DNA from: CAZEHO01 sp964511945
Lineage (GTDB): Bacteria > Actinomycetota > Acidimicrobiia > Spongiisociales > UBA11373
Direction of reading: 5' to 3'
Assembly (NCBI GenBank): GCA_964511945.1
Contig: CAZEHO010000034.1
Span: 1 to 32,516 of the forward strand
DNA length: 32,516 bases
Part shown: piece after piece, positions 15,914 through 24,007 of the stretch
Layout of the letters: each line of letters starts with the position of its first letter
Position numbering within the stretch: the first letter of the stretch is position 1
The notes under the pieces: generated by a model
The model's database searches: none
Told to the model about the DNA's origin: nothing
The model's input: only the letters and a program-made list of their open reading frames with translations
Position numbers and translations under genes: made by a program

Positions 15914-17884
15914 GCGCCGGTGCTCCGGAAGCGGGGTCATTCCGCGATAGGCCTCCGGCTCATCCATGAGGCCAAGGTCGATCAGCTGAGCGCTTCCGGT
16001 GTAGCGCTCGGTGACGTCGGCGACAACGCTCATCTCCGGACCCTCCGCCTCCATCCCCTCGCGGTACATGATGTACTGGCGGCCTCCGGCGGCATGCTCA
16101 CCCCGGGAGATCTCCTCGGCGATGCGCGCCGCGTAGTCCCCGAGGAACTTGAAGTGCAGCAGCACGCAGGACACGTCGGACACCAGCGCCGGCGTCACAA
16201 CATGGCTGCTGGCGAGGAGCTTGATGTCCCGATCGCCCCGGAACAGTGGCGTCTTGCTCTGCACCGGCCCGACACCACTCGGCCAGAACACCCGCTGTCG
16301 CATGCCGCCGCGAATCCGGATGTACGGCGCATCGATCTGCCCGACCGTGCGATGCGCCCGGTCGAACAGCGAACAGGCGCCGAGCGGTTCATCTCCCGGC
16401 CGGTATTCGGCGGCGCCGAGTGGATCTGCGTACATGTCGAGCATGAACCCCCGCATCGCCTCATGGCCGTGCGCCTCGAGGTATCGAGTCACATGGCGCA
16501 GCCCGAGCTGCTCGACTCCCGGGTACAGCAGTTGCTCGTCGACATCGATGTACATGCACCAGTGCGAGCCGCCGTACTCCTCCGTCAGCCGGTTCAGCCA
16601 CCGGACTCCGAAGCGGGACTCCCCGTAGCTGTCGTCGGTCCAGAACACGTGGACGTCGGGTTGCTCGAGCAGATACTCCGCTGTGCCGTCGTCGGAATCG
16701 TTGTCCACGAAGAAGAACCGGTCGACCCCGAGATTCCGGTAGTACCGCAGGAACCACGGAAGGCGGTCATTCTCATTGCGGACCACCGAAAACAGACGGA
16801 TCTCGCGGGGACCACCGGGGATCACCAACCGGTCCCGGCGCCGGAGGGCATCGGTCGGCCCGAGCCGGTTCTGAAACAGCGGGCTCCGGCGCAGCGGCTG
16901 CCACTCCCACCGGGCAGCTTCGATGTCTCCCCGGGCCGCTTCAGCCCAGGCGCGGAGGCGCCTGACCCACTGCCGCTGGTGGGCCGACGGAATCGAGTCG
17001 ACCACCCGGATTGCCTCATCCCGGCGTCCCTGTTCGATACAAGCCTTCGCCAGCGCCACCATCACTGCAAGAGAGTCGGGATGTTCGGCGTGGGCGGCCT
17101 CGAGCATCGCGAGCCGCTCCTCGGGATCCTCCAGATCACTGCGGAGCACCGCCAATCGGGCGGCCCCGACCGTTTCGGCTCGGGCATCGCCGAGAGCTTC
17201 CTGTGCCCCCGGCCGGTCACCACCAAGGAGGCAGACCACCGAGCGGGGAACCGCAGCAGCCTCAGCCCCGAAACGCTCCTCGATCTCGTCGCAACGAGCG
17301 TGCGCCTCGTCGAATCGGTTGAGTTCCGCGAGGCACTTCGAAGATCCGGCGTACGCCTTCACCCAATCCGGGTGGGTCCGAATGACGCCGTCCCAGATCT
17401 CCAATGCATCATCCCACTGCTCCTGCATCTCCGCGACCCGGGCCAGCCCGGCCCGGCCCTCAGGACGGTCCGGCCACCGCTCATTGAGATCTGCAAAGGC
17501 TCGATCAGCCTCGGTGAAGTCCCCTGCCTCGAGCAGGGCATCGGCGAGTCCCCGGTGAGCCGCCAGCCGCTTCGGGAACCGCTCACACAGCTCCCGCCAC
17601 GCCGCAACCGCCTCGCGGCCGCATTCGGTCCGAGACAGGATTCGGGCCCTGCCCTGGGGACCCTCCGGGCGCTGCGGCCAGCGGGCTTCGATGGCGGCAA
17701 ACGCCTCCCCAGCCCCCACGAAGTCGCCCTGCATCAGCCGGGTTTCCGCTCTCCCGGCGTGCCCGCGAACATCCTCTGGGAAGGCCTCGATGGCCTGATC
17801 CCATGCGTCGAGCGCCGGTCGCCAGCGCTTGCGGCGCTGGTGGCCGACGGCGATCTCGACGAGTTCCTCGAGCGTCTGCGACAT
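15905..17884 (-). CDS. TPR-repeat glycosyltransferase (family 2, PF13704-like)
   Basis: A 659-residue protein in two parts. Residues 1-330 are helical repeats of TPR type, each about 34 residues with patterns such as RPALDAWDQAIEAFPEDVRG, FAAIEARWPQRPEGPQGRA and WDDALEIWDGVIRTHPDWV. Residues 360-640 are a glycosyltransferase of the Glyco_tranf_2_4 type: RLFSVVRNENDRLPWFLRYY, then FFFVDNDSDDGTAEYL and the acidic DVDEQ in WCMYIDVDEQLLYPG (about 446-450). Proteins with this second half occur in surface polysaccharide loci. The repeats probably dock a partner or the acceptor. The ATG follows TAGGAT by eight bases and lacks a ribosome site. Its end overlaps murJ by nine bases. Donor sugar unknown. 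Confidence 0.86.
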   Translation of the reverse strand: MSQTLEELVEIAVGHQRRKRWRPALDAWDQAIEAFPEDVRGHAGRAETRLMQGDFVGAGEAFAAIEARWPQRPEGPQGRARILSRTECGREAVAAWRELCERFPKRLAAHRGLADALLEAGDFTEADRAFADLNERWPDRPEGRAGLARVAEMQEQWDDALEIWDGVIRTHPDWVKAYAGSSKCLAELNRFDEAHARCDEIEERFGAEAAAVPRSVVCLLGGDRPGAQEALGDARAETVGAARLAVLRSDLEDPEERLAMLEAAHAEHPDSLAVMVALAKACIEQGRRDEAIRVVDSIPSAHQRQWVRRLRAWAEAARGDIEAARWEWQPLRRSPLFQNRLGPTDALRRRDRLVIPGGPREIRLFSVVRNENDRLPWFLRYYRNLGVDRFFFVDNDSDDGTAEYLLEQPDVHVFWTDDSYGESRFGVRWLNRLTEEYGGSHWCMYIDVDEQLLYPGVEQLGLRHVTRYLEAHGHEAMRGFMLDMYADPLGAAEYRPGDEPLGACSLFDRAHRTVGQIDAPYIRIRGGMRQRVFWPSGVGPVQSKTPLFRGDRDIKLLASSHVVTPALVSDVSCVLLHFKFLGDYAARIAEEISRGEHAAGGRQYIMYREGMEAEGPEMSVVADVTERYTGSAQLIDLGLMDEPEAYRGMTPLPEHRRSR

Positions 17885-17892
17885 CGCGGCAG

Positions 17893-17898
17893 ATCCTA
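17893..17898 (-). promoter_or_regulatory. TAnnnT -10 element, probable leaderless start of the TPR-glycosyltransferase gene
   Basis: On the minus strand TAGGAT ends eight bases before the ATG at 17884, and no Shine-Dalgarno sequence intervenes. Confidence 0.45.
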
Positions 17899-17921
17899 CG
17901 TGGTCGCTGCGGGCTCACCCC

Positions 17922-17936
17922 GGGCGCGACGCGCCC
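17922..17936. terminator. GC-rich hairpin downstream of sodN
   Basis: GGGCGC, loop GAC, GCGCCC gives a 6-bp stem about 50 bases after the sodN stop. A second self-complementary stretch, GCCGCGCGCGGC (17964-17975), lies closer to the stop. Neither has a U-tract. They are candidates for ending the sodN transcript before the next leftward gene. Confidence 0.35.
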
Positions 17937-17983
17937 CGGATGGGTGGAAGGTAGGTCGTACGGGCCGCGCGCGGCGGTCTGGT

Positions 17984-18370
17984 CTACTTCTTGGTCTCGG
18001 CGAAGATCTCGTCGATCTCGTCGATGAGATCGAGCAACTCCTGCCCGACGGCGGGATCCATCGACTTCTTGGCGTCGCCGGCCTTCTTGGTCGCCCGCCA
18101 GAACAGGTCGTGAATCTGGGGGAATTGCTCAACGTGCGGCGGCTTGAAGTAGTCGGTCCACAGCACCCAGAGATGATGCTTGACCTCTTCAGCCCGCTGC
18201 TCCTTGATGAACACGGCGCGCTGGCGGAAGACCTCGTCGTCGGAAGCGTGGTACTTCTCGGCGATGGCCTTGACCGACTCGGCTTCGATTCGTGCCTGAG
18301 CCGGGTTGTACACGCCGCACATCAGATCGCAGTGAGCGTGGGCCACCTTGCTGGGCTTCAGAAACGCCAT
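17984..18370 (-). CDS. sodN: Nickel superoxide dismutase (precursor)
   Basis: NiSOD converts superoxide to oxygen and hydrogen peroxide using Ni bound by an N-terminal hook. The ATG at 18370 is preceded by AGGAGGG, giving 128 residues: a 12-residue propeptide (MAFLKPSKVAHA), then mature HCDLMCGVYNPAQARIEAES, close to the Streptomyces enzyme. The mature length, 116 residues, is within one of the family's 117. His1, Cys2, Cys6 and Tyr9 of the hook HCxxPCGxY are present, but position 5 is Met instead of the conserved Pro. Downstream, IKEQRAEEVKHHL, LWTDYFKPPH and the Lys-rich end EIFAETKK are conserved. The enzyme needs cleavage before His1; the adjacent divergent sodX supplies the protease. It folds as a cytoplasmic hexamer in Streptomyces. 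Confidence 0.95.
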   Translation of the reverse strand: MAFLKPSKVAHAHCDLMCGVYNPAQARIEAESVKAIAEKYHASDDEVFRQRAVFIKEQRAEEVKHHLWVLWTDYFKPPHVEQFPQIHDLFWRATKKAGDAKKSMDPAVGQELLDLIDEIDEIFAETKK

Positions 18371-18396
18371 GGGAGTCACCCTCCTGGGGATCGGCA

Positions 18397-18861
18397 ATGC
18401 GGCAACACCCTACACTCCGCCGCGTCGCTGCCGGAGGCCGGATCCTGCGTCCCATCACCATCCTCACCGGGTTCGTCCTGGCGGTCGGTGCTGCGGTTGC
18501 CGCACGTCGGATCACCGCCTACGAGATCGCCGAGAACAGCATGTCCCCGGCCCTCAATCCCGGTGATTGGGTGGCGGCGTGGCGGCGGCCCGGCACCGTC
18601 CGGCCCGGCGACGTGGTGATCTTCGAGCGCCCTGCCCGACCCGGATTCGACCCGGTCAAGCGGGTGACCGGCATCTCAGGGGATCGTCCTTGCGGGTGGG
18701 ACCGCCCGCTCGAGCAGGGTGAGGTCTGGGTCGCCGGCGACAATCCGGACGCCGGCAGTGTGGACAGCCGCTCGTTCGGTCCCATCCGGACGGGGGAGAT
18801 CGCGGCGCGGGTCGTGGTGCGCTATGCCCCGTTGCCACCCGCGCTGATCGCCAGGCGATAG
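18397..18861 (+). CDS. sodX: NiSOD maturation protease SodX (S26 signal-peptidase-like)
   Basis: A 154-residue S26-family peptidase placed next to sodN, the usual setting of the protease that removes the NiSOD propeptide. The catalytic Ser is in ENSMSPALNPGDWV (about residues 47-60), the Lys of the dyad is in DPVKRVTGISGD, and box E is VWVAGDNPDAGSVDSRSFG. A single hydrophobic helix, PITILTGFVLAVGAAVAA (about 18-35), precedes the catalytic Ser. The ATG at 18397 is the only reasonable start; GGGGA lies about eight bases before it. Unlike Streptomyces, where sodN and sodX are read in the same direction, here they diverge with only 26 bases between start codons. The 3' end overlaps the end of converging glgA by 40 bases. 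Confidence 0.85.
   Translation: MRQHPTLRRVAAGGRILRPITILTGFVLAVGAAVAARRITAYEIAENSMSPALNPGDWVAAWRRPGTVRPGDVVIFERPARPGFDPVKRVTGISGDRPCGWDRPLEQGEVWVAGDNPDAGSVDSRSFGPIRTGEIAARVVVRYAPLPPALIARR
18407..18412 (-). promoter_or_regulatory. TAnnnT -10 element upstream of sodN
   Basis: On the minus strand TAGGGT lies about 36 bases before the sodN ATG, leaving a roughly 30-base leader with the AGGAGGG ribosome site. The element lies inside the first codons of sodX and abuts a plus-strand TACACT (18411-18416). Transcription of the pair may therefore interfere. Confidence 0.4.
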
Positions 18862-20261
18862 GCGTCTCGATACTCCTCGGACCTGCGCTCCCACGAGAAG
18901 TCGGTCGTCATGCCGTTGTGCTGCAGCCGCCGCCACGCCGCCGGCAGGGCATAGGTCTGCAGCGCCTGCTCCAGTGCTGCGGCAAACGCCTCGTCGGAGA
19001 ACTCATCGAAGAGGAACCCGGTCCCAACGCCGGTCTCGGGATCCCACGGCCGTACCGAGTCGGCGAGCCCGCCGGTCTGCCGGACGATCGGGACCGTTCC
19101 GTACTTCATCGAGTACATCTGATTGAGTCCCGAAGGCTCAAACTGTGAAGGCATCAGGAAGATCTCGGATCCCGCCTCGATCAGGTGGGCCACTGCCGGG
19201 TCGAAGTCTCTGACGTACGCAGCCTCTCCTGCGTGGAGCTCGGCGAGGCCCGCGAACATCGCCTCATAGACCGGTTCCCCGGTGCCGATGACGGCGAGCT
19301 GGATCCGATGGGCGTCAAGCAGCGGGGGCAGCGTGTGGCGCAGGACGTCGAACCCCTTTTGCCCGGTCAGGCGGGACACCACACCGGCGATCGGGACCGT
19401 GGGCCGGTCCCGCAGTTCGAGACGGGCGCGCAGCTCGGTGGTGCTCACTTGCTTGCGATGGAGGCTGTCGGGCCCATACGGCTTCGGCAGGTAACGATCG
19501 GCGGTGGGGTCCCACTCTTCACCGATCCCGTTGAGGATGCCGATCAGGCGATCTCCCTTCTCCCGCAGCGACCCGTCGAGTGCCATCCCGAATGCAGGGG
19601 TCGTGATCTCGCGGGCGTAGGTGGGGCTTACCGTCGTAACAACCGAAGCCGCTGCAATGCCGTTGCGCAGCGAGTTGATCCACCCGTCGAGGAGATCTCC
19701 GGCATCGAGCCGCCCCGCCTGCTCGGAGAGCCCCAGGCGGTCGAGATCCCCTGCCGGGAATACCCCCTGGAACGCCAGGTTGTGGATGGTCAGCAGTGAT
19801 GGGACACCACTCCACGGCTCCCCAGCCGCGTCGGCGTGATACGCCAGCAGCGCGGTGTGCCAGTCGTTGAGGTGCCAGAGGTCGGGCACCCACCCCAGTT
19901 CGCGGCAGATCGCCGGAATTGCAGCCGAGAGGCATCCGAAGCGAAGATGCTCATCGGGCCCCGGGTCGTAGATCGCGCCCCTGGCGAACCAGTCCTCCGA
20001 GCCCACCAGGAATATCGTCGCCGGACCGTCGCCCAGGATGGACACCGTGACGGAGCCGAACGGCCCCACATCGATTTCCCCCAAGCCCGATACCGGCTCC
20101 ACCTCCAGCCCACCGGGATCGAGCACGTCGTAGTGAGGAAGGAACACCCGGACATCGTCACCACCTGCGGCGAGCTTGGCCGGCAGCCAGCGGGAAACGT
20201 CTCCGAGCCCACCCACCTGCACATGGGGCGCCAGCTCCGTGGTGGCAAAGGCGATCTTCAC
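18822..20261 (-). CDS. glgA: Glycogen synthase, GT5 (ADP-glucose type)
   Basis: A 479-residue enzyme that adds glucose from ADP-glucose to the non-reducing ends of alpha-1,4-glucan. The length fits GT5 (about 470-490). Family blocks are VQVGGLGDVSRWLPAKLAA at the N-terminus, LWHLNDWHTALLAYHADA, TIHNLAFQGVFP, TTVSPTYAREITTPAFG, VSRLTGQKGFDVL and, in the second Rossmann domain, SQFEPSGLNQMYSMKYG followed by VRQTGGLADSV. Residue 15 is Gln where E. coli GlgA has the ADP-glucose-contacting Lys15 of KTGGL; all other active-site segments look intact. The GTG start is four bases after the glgC stop, so the pair is one operon. The end overlaps sodX on the opposite strand. Confidence 0.93.
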   Translation of the reverse strand: MKIAFATTELAPHVQVGGLGDVSRWLPAKLAAGGDDVRVFLPHYDVLDPGGLEVEPVSGLGEIDVGPFGSVTVSILGDGPATIFLVGSEDWFARGAIYDPGPDEHLRFGCLSAAIPAICRELGWVPDLWHLNDWHTALLAYHADAAGEPWSGVPSLLTIHNLAFQGVFPAGDLDRLGLSEQAGRLDAGDLLDGWINSLRNGIAAASVVTTVSPTYAREITTPAFGMALDGSLREKGDRLIGILNGIGEEWDPTADRYLPKPYGPDSLHRKQVSTTELRARLELRDRPTVPIAGVVSRLTGQKGFDVLRHTLPPLLDAHRIQLAVIGTGEPVYEAMFAGLAELHAGEAAYVRDFDPAVAHLIEAGSEIFLMPSQFEPSGLNQMYSMKYGTVPIVRQTGGLADSVRPWDPETGVGTGFLFDEFSDEAFAAALEQALQTYALPAAWRRLQHNGMTTDFSWERRSEEYRDAYRLAISAGGNGA

Positions 20262-20265
20262 GGTG

Positions 20266-21528
20266 CTAGACGACCGTGCCCGGTGGGATCACGGTGTTCT
20301 TGGGAACAACGATGATCCCATCGCGGATGTGCCAGCCGTCGCCATCTGCTTCGGTCAGACCCTCCTCATTGAGGAGCCGGGACCCGTCTCCGATCCGGAC
20401 ATTGGTATCGATGATCGCGTTGCGGATGTGACATCCGTGACCGATGCCGAGTTGGGGCAACCCGGGCGGTGCCTCATCCTCGAACTCCTCCGCCCCCATC
20501 ACGATCGTCCGCTCCACCACCGACCCCGATCGGACCACCGCCCGGACGCCGATGATCGAGTTCGTGACCTTCGACCCGAAGAGGATGCTGCCGTCGGACA
20601 GCACGGACTCATACACATGACAGTCGGTGATCTTGCTTCCGGGGAGGAACCGGGGGTGGGTGTAGATCGGGAATTCGGCGTCGTACAGATTCAGCGCCGG
20701 GAGCTGGTGGGTGAGCTCGAGACTCGATTCATGAAATGTGCCGATGGTTCCGATGTCGCGCCAGTAGCCGTCGTGGACGAAGCCGAACACGTCCATGTCG
20801 GCGACCGCCTGCGGAATCAGCTCCTTGCCGAAGTCATCACCCTCGTACTTCTCGAAGAGCCGGACGAGGGCCTCGGTCTTGAACACGTAGATGCCCATAC
20901 TCGCAAGGAGGCTTCCCGGGGTGGCATCGATGCCGGTGGCTTCGATCGTCGCATTGTCGACCGCAAGCCCGGCGACGACGCCGGGGTCCTTCGGCTTCTC
21001 AACGAAGTCCACGATGCGCCGGGAAGGATCGAGCTGCATGATGCCCAACGCGGCGGCTTCGTCGGGGCTCACCGGTTTCACGGCAATGGTGAGGTCGGCA
21101 TCGTGCTCTCTGTGCACGCCGACGAAGTCCTCGAGTTCCATCAGGTAGAGCTGATCCCCGGAGAGCACCACGACCTCGTCCGCGCCCGACTCAGTGAGAC
21201 GCCGGAGGTTCTGACGGACGGCGTCGGCGGTCCCCTGGTACCAGTCCTTGCTGGCAATGCTCTGCTGTGCAGCGAGGATGTTCACATAGCCGGCGGAGAA
21301 CGCGTCGAACCGGTACGTCTGGGCGATATGCCGGTGCAGGCTCTCGCTGTTGAACTGGGTCAGCACATAGATGCGGTCGATGCCCGCATGCAAGCTGTTG
21401 CTGATGGGGATGTCGATCAGCCGGAACTTCCCGGCCACAGGCACCGCAGGTTTGGCACGATCTCGCGTCAACGGCCACAGCCGGGAGCCCTGGCCTCCTC
21501 CAAGGATCGCGGTGACAACATTCCGCAT
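20266..21528 (-). CDS. glgC: Glucose-1-phosphate adenylyltransferase (ADP-glucose pyrophosphorylase)
   Basis: A 420-residue enzyme that makes ADP-glucose from ATP and glucose 1-phosphate, the committed step of glycogen synthesis. The ATG at 21528 is preceded by GGAGG at six bases. The nucleotide-binding start is ILGGGQGSRLWPLTRDRAKP, then VPVAGKFRLIDIPISNSLHA. Other blocks are YQGTADAVRQNL, VLSGDQLYLMELEDFV, VDFVEKPKDPG, SMGIYVFKTEAL, FGKELIPQAV and YWRDIGTIGTFHESSLEL. The C-terminal left-handed beta-helix has hexapeptides such as GSKVTNSIIGVRAVV and NAIIDTNVRIGDGS. In the first motif Gln replaces the more usual Arg (GGGRGTRL), a known variation between lineages. A longer in-frame reading upstream of the ATG is antisense to the acylase gene and is rejected. 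Confidence 0.95.
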   Translation of the reverse strand: MRNVVTAILGGGQGSRLWPLTRDRAKPAVPVAGKFRLIDIPISNSLHAGIDRIYVLTQFNSESLHRHIAQTYRFDAFSAGYVNILAAQQSIASKDWYQGTADAVRQNLRRLTESGADEVVVLSGDQLYLMELEDFVGVHREHDADLTIAVKPVSPDEAAALGIMQLDPSRRIVDFVEKPKDPGVVAGLAVDNATIEATGIDATPGSLLASMGIYVFKTEALVRLFEKYEGDDFGKELIPQAVADMDVFGFVHDGYWRDIGTIGTFHESSLELTHQLPALNLYDAEFPIYTHPRFLPGSKITDCHVYESVLSDGSILFGSKVTNSIIGVRAVVRSGSVVERTIVMGAEEFEDEAPPGLPQLGIGHGCHIRNAIIDTNVRIGDGSRLLNEEGLTEADGDGWHIRDGIIVVPKNTVIPPGTVV

Positions 21529-21557
21529 GGGTGCCTCCGTACCCGCCGGATTCCCCA

Positions 21558-21563
21558 ACCCTA
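21558..21563 (-). promoter_or_regulatory. TAnnnT -10 element of the glgC-glgA operon
   Basis: On the minus strand TAGGGT lies about 30 bases before the glgC ATG, allowing a short leader that contains the GGAGG ribosome site. A divergent plus-strand TAGCAT (21588-21593) is placed similarly for the acylase gene, 16 bases before its GGAGG. Confidence 0.4.
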
Positions 21564-21615
21564 CCGCCGGTCGGCCCCGGAACCGCATAGCATCCGGGCC
21601 GAGTCTGGAGGTGCG

Positions 21616-23949
21616 ATGAACTGGCCCAAGCTGGCGCTGCGAGCCCTCGGCAAGCGGCTGCCGCGCACGCAAGGAAGCTTGTCGGTGAACGGCATCGACG
21701 GCGCCGTGACCATCCGTCGCGATCGCTTCGGGGTTCCGCACATCACGGCATCGAGCGATGGCGACGCCTGGTACGCCATCGGGTTCTGCCACGGCCAGGA
21801 CCGGACCTTCCAGATCGAGACCCGGATTCGGGTGGTCCGAGGGACCCTGGCAGCGCTGATCGGGCCCGACGGCCTGCCGATCGATCGGATCTCCCGGCGG
21901 ATCGGCTTCCGACGGTACGGCGATGCTGCCGTGGAGGCGCTCGAGCCCCGGCACCGGGCACTCGCCGAGGCGTACGCCGCGGGTGTCACCGATGGTGCCG
22001 GGCTCGGCCAACGGGCGCTCCCGCACGAGTTCGTGCTGCTCCGCTCCCGACCCTCCAAGTTCGATCCGGCGGACGCCCTCGGGTTCCTCGCCCTGCAGTG
22101 CTTCGTCCTCGCCTCGAACTGGGACGCCGAGCTGGCGAGGCTGTTGCTGCTGACACTCGACGGACCAAAAGCCGTGGCCGATCTCGATCCGGGGTACGCC
22201 GCCCGGCACCCGGCGAGCGATCGCCCCGGCGTCGACGCCGGCCCGGTGGTGACCCGGCTCGCCGAGGACCTTGCCTCGCTGGCGGGAACCATCGGGATGG
22301 GCGGCGGATCGAACAATTGGGCACTCGCGGAGTCGAGAACCGCTACCGGGCGCCCGATGCTCGCGAACGACCCACATCTGGCTCCGATGTTGCCGCCGCA
22401 CTGGTACCTGTTACACATCACCACTCCGGAATGGAGCCTGGCCGGCGCCTCGTTCCCCGGCGCTCCGGCGATCGCCGCCGCCCACAACGGACACGCTGCC
22501 TGGGGCATCACCGCAGGTCTCATCGACAACACCGACCTCTTCCTGGAAGAACTCGGACCGGACGGGGTCTCCGTCCGCCGCGGCAAGGAATACGTTCCGT
22601 GTGAGGTCCACCGCGAGGTGATCCGGGTCAGGGGCGGGGACACCGACACCATCGACGTCCTGGCCACCGACCGCGGCCCGATCGTCAGTGATGGCTTCGA
22701 CGCCGACCTTCCCGCCTTGTCGTTCGCCGCGACATGGCTGGATCCGAAGCCGCTGGGACGGATCTTCGATATCGGTCGGGTCAGATCGTTCGACGACCTT
22801 CAGACCACATTCGACGGATGGAACTCACTCCCCCTCAACGTTGCCTACGCGGACACGGCCGGGACGATCGGATGGCAGTTCATCGGCGAGGGCCCGGTGC
22901 GGCGCCGGGGGTCGGGCATGATCCCGCTGCCGGCGTGGGATGAATCGGCCGGGTGGGAAGGCACCCTTGGCCTTCACGATCTCCCCCACGTCACCAATCC
23001 CGACTCCGGCTTCGTTGCCACTGCCAACAACCTTCCGTCGGCAGCCGGAGTCGATCTCGGATCCGATTTCCTCGATGGGTATCGCATCTCCCGGATCACC
23101 GAGATGCTGGCGTCGGCCGCCGATTGGGATGTTGCCGGTGTGCTCGAGATGCAGATGGACCAGCACTCGATCCCATGGCGAGAACTGCGGACCACGGTGT
23201 TGAGGACGGCGAGCGGCGAGGACGACCTTGCCTTCGTGACCGACCTCCTCGAAGGATGGGACGGGAAACTGGATGTCGGATCACCGACCGCCGCGCTGTT
23301 CGAGGTATTCCTGGGGAAGCTGATCCGCCGGGTTGTCGACACGCGGGCACCGGTCGGTGCCCGCTGGGCGCTCGGCGCCGGTTTCCACCCGTTGGTTCCG
23401 ATGAACATGTTTCTGTTCCGGCGGGTGTCCCACATCGTCGATCTCGTCCACCGGCAGCCGGACGGATGGTTCCCCGGCGGCTGGGATCGGGAGATCGCCG
23501 CAGCGTTGCGCCGGGCACACCGGGACCTGATCGACCAGTTCGGGGAGGACCCCTCCGGCTGGCAATGGGGCTCCCTGCGGCAGCTCACACTGCTCCATCC
23601 ACTCGGCCTGCGGCCACCGCTTGACCGGGTCTACAACCTAGGTCCGGTGCCCCACGGCGGGGACGCCAACACGATCAATCCGGCGCCGGTGGATCCTGCC
23701 GACCCGCTCGCCGATCCGGTGTTCGCCATCGCGTCGCTCCGCATGGTCGTCGACATCGGAGACTGGGAACGGAGCCGCTTCGTGCTCCCCGGCGGACAGT
23801 CCGGCAACCCCTTCTCACCGAACTACGGCGACCAGTTCACGCTCTGGCAGAAGGGCGACGCCATCCCCATTCCCTGGTCTGAATCCGAAGTCGCCCGCGC
23901 CGCACACTCGACACTGGTGCTGATGCCGGAGGGGCGCCGGGCCGACTGA
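21616..23949 (+). CDS. Penicillin-acylase-family N-terminal nucleophile hydrolase
   Basis: A 777-residue protein of the penicillin/cephalosporin/AHL acylase family, which self-cleaves to expose a catalytic Ser at the start of the beta chain. The start is ATG 21616 with GGAGG five bases upstream. The alpha part has VTIRRDRFGVPHITA and AWYAIGFCHGQDRTFQIE, a standard family block. The nucleophile is Ser232 in MGGGSNNWALAESR, followed by PMLANDPHLAPMLPPHWY with the conserved Asn-Asp-Pro-His. The later AAHNGHAAWGITAGLIDNTD and LPLNVAYADTAGTIGWQFIGEGPVR-type region also fit. No signal peptide is visible (MNWPKLALRALGKR), although many characterised members are periplasmic. Real substrates could be N-acyl homoserine lactones, acyl amino acids or other amides. 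It is divergent from glgC. Confidence 0.9.
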   Translation: MNWPKLALRALGKRLPRTQGSLSVNGIDGAVTIRRDRFGVPHITASSDGDAWYAIGFCHGQDRTFQIETRIRVVRGTLAALIGPDGLPIDRISRRIGFRRYGDAAVEALEPRHRALAEAYAAGVTDGAGLGQRALPHEFVLLRSRPSKFDPADALGFLALQCFVLASNWDAELARLLLLTLDGPKAVADLDPGYAARHPASDRPGVDAGPVVTRLAEDLASLAGTIGMGGGSNNWALAESRTATGRPMLANDPHLAPMLPPHWYLLHITTPEWSLAGASFPGAPAIAAAHNGHAAWGITAGLIDNTDLFLEELGPDGVSVRRGKEYVPCEVHREVIRVRGGDTDTIDVLATDRGPIVSDGFDADLPALSFAATWLDPKPLGRIFDIGRVRSFDDLQTTFDGWNSLPLNVAYADTAGTIGWQFIGEGPVRRRGSGMIPLPAWDESAGWEGTLGLHDLPHVTNPDSGFVATANNLPSAAGVDLGSDFLDGYRISRITEMLASAADWDVAGVLEMQMDQHSIPWRELRTTVLRTASGEDDLAFVTDLLEGWDGKLDVGSPTAALFEVFLGKLIRRVVDTRAPVGARWALGAGFHPLVPMNMFLFRRVSHIVDLVHRQPDGWFPGGWDREIAAALRRAHRDLIDQFGEDPSGWQWGSLRQLTLLHPLGLRPPLDRVYNLGPVPHGGDANTINPAPVDPADPLADPVFAIASLRMVVDIGDWERSRFVLPGGQSGNPFSPNYGDQFTLWQKGDAIPIPWSESEVARAAHSTLVLMPEGRRAD

Positions 23950-23992
23950 GCGCAATCTGAGATCGCACCCCAAGGCTGCAGGCGGCCACGAC

Positions 23993-23998
23993 TACGCT
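23993..23998 (+). promoter_or_regulatory. TAnnnT -10 element before the DUF3048 lipoprotein gene
   Basis: TACGCT lies nine bases before the ATG at 24008, with GCCAGGGCC between. Either a leaderless or very short-leader transcript is expected. Confidence 0.4.
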
Positions 23999-24007
23999 GC
24001 CAGGGCC

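Noticed and set aside
15920..18619. An 899-codon open frame on the plus strand opposite the TPR-glycosyltransferase and sodN
   Set aside because: It mirrors real minus-strand genes in high-GC DNA, has low-complexity residue content and no recognisable domain, while the minus-strand genes have clear motifs.
20176..21615. In-frame upstream extension of the acylase gene by about 480 codons
   Set aside because: It runs antisense through glgC and the glgA start; a strong GGAGG sits before ATG 21616, where family similarity begins.
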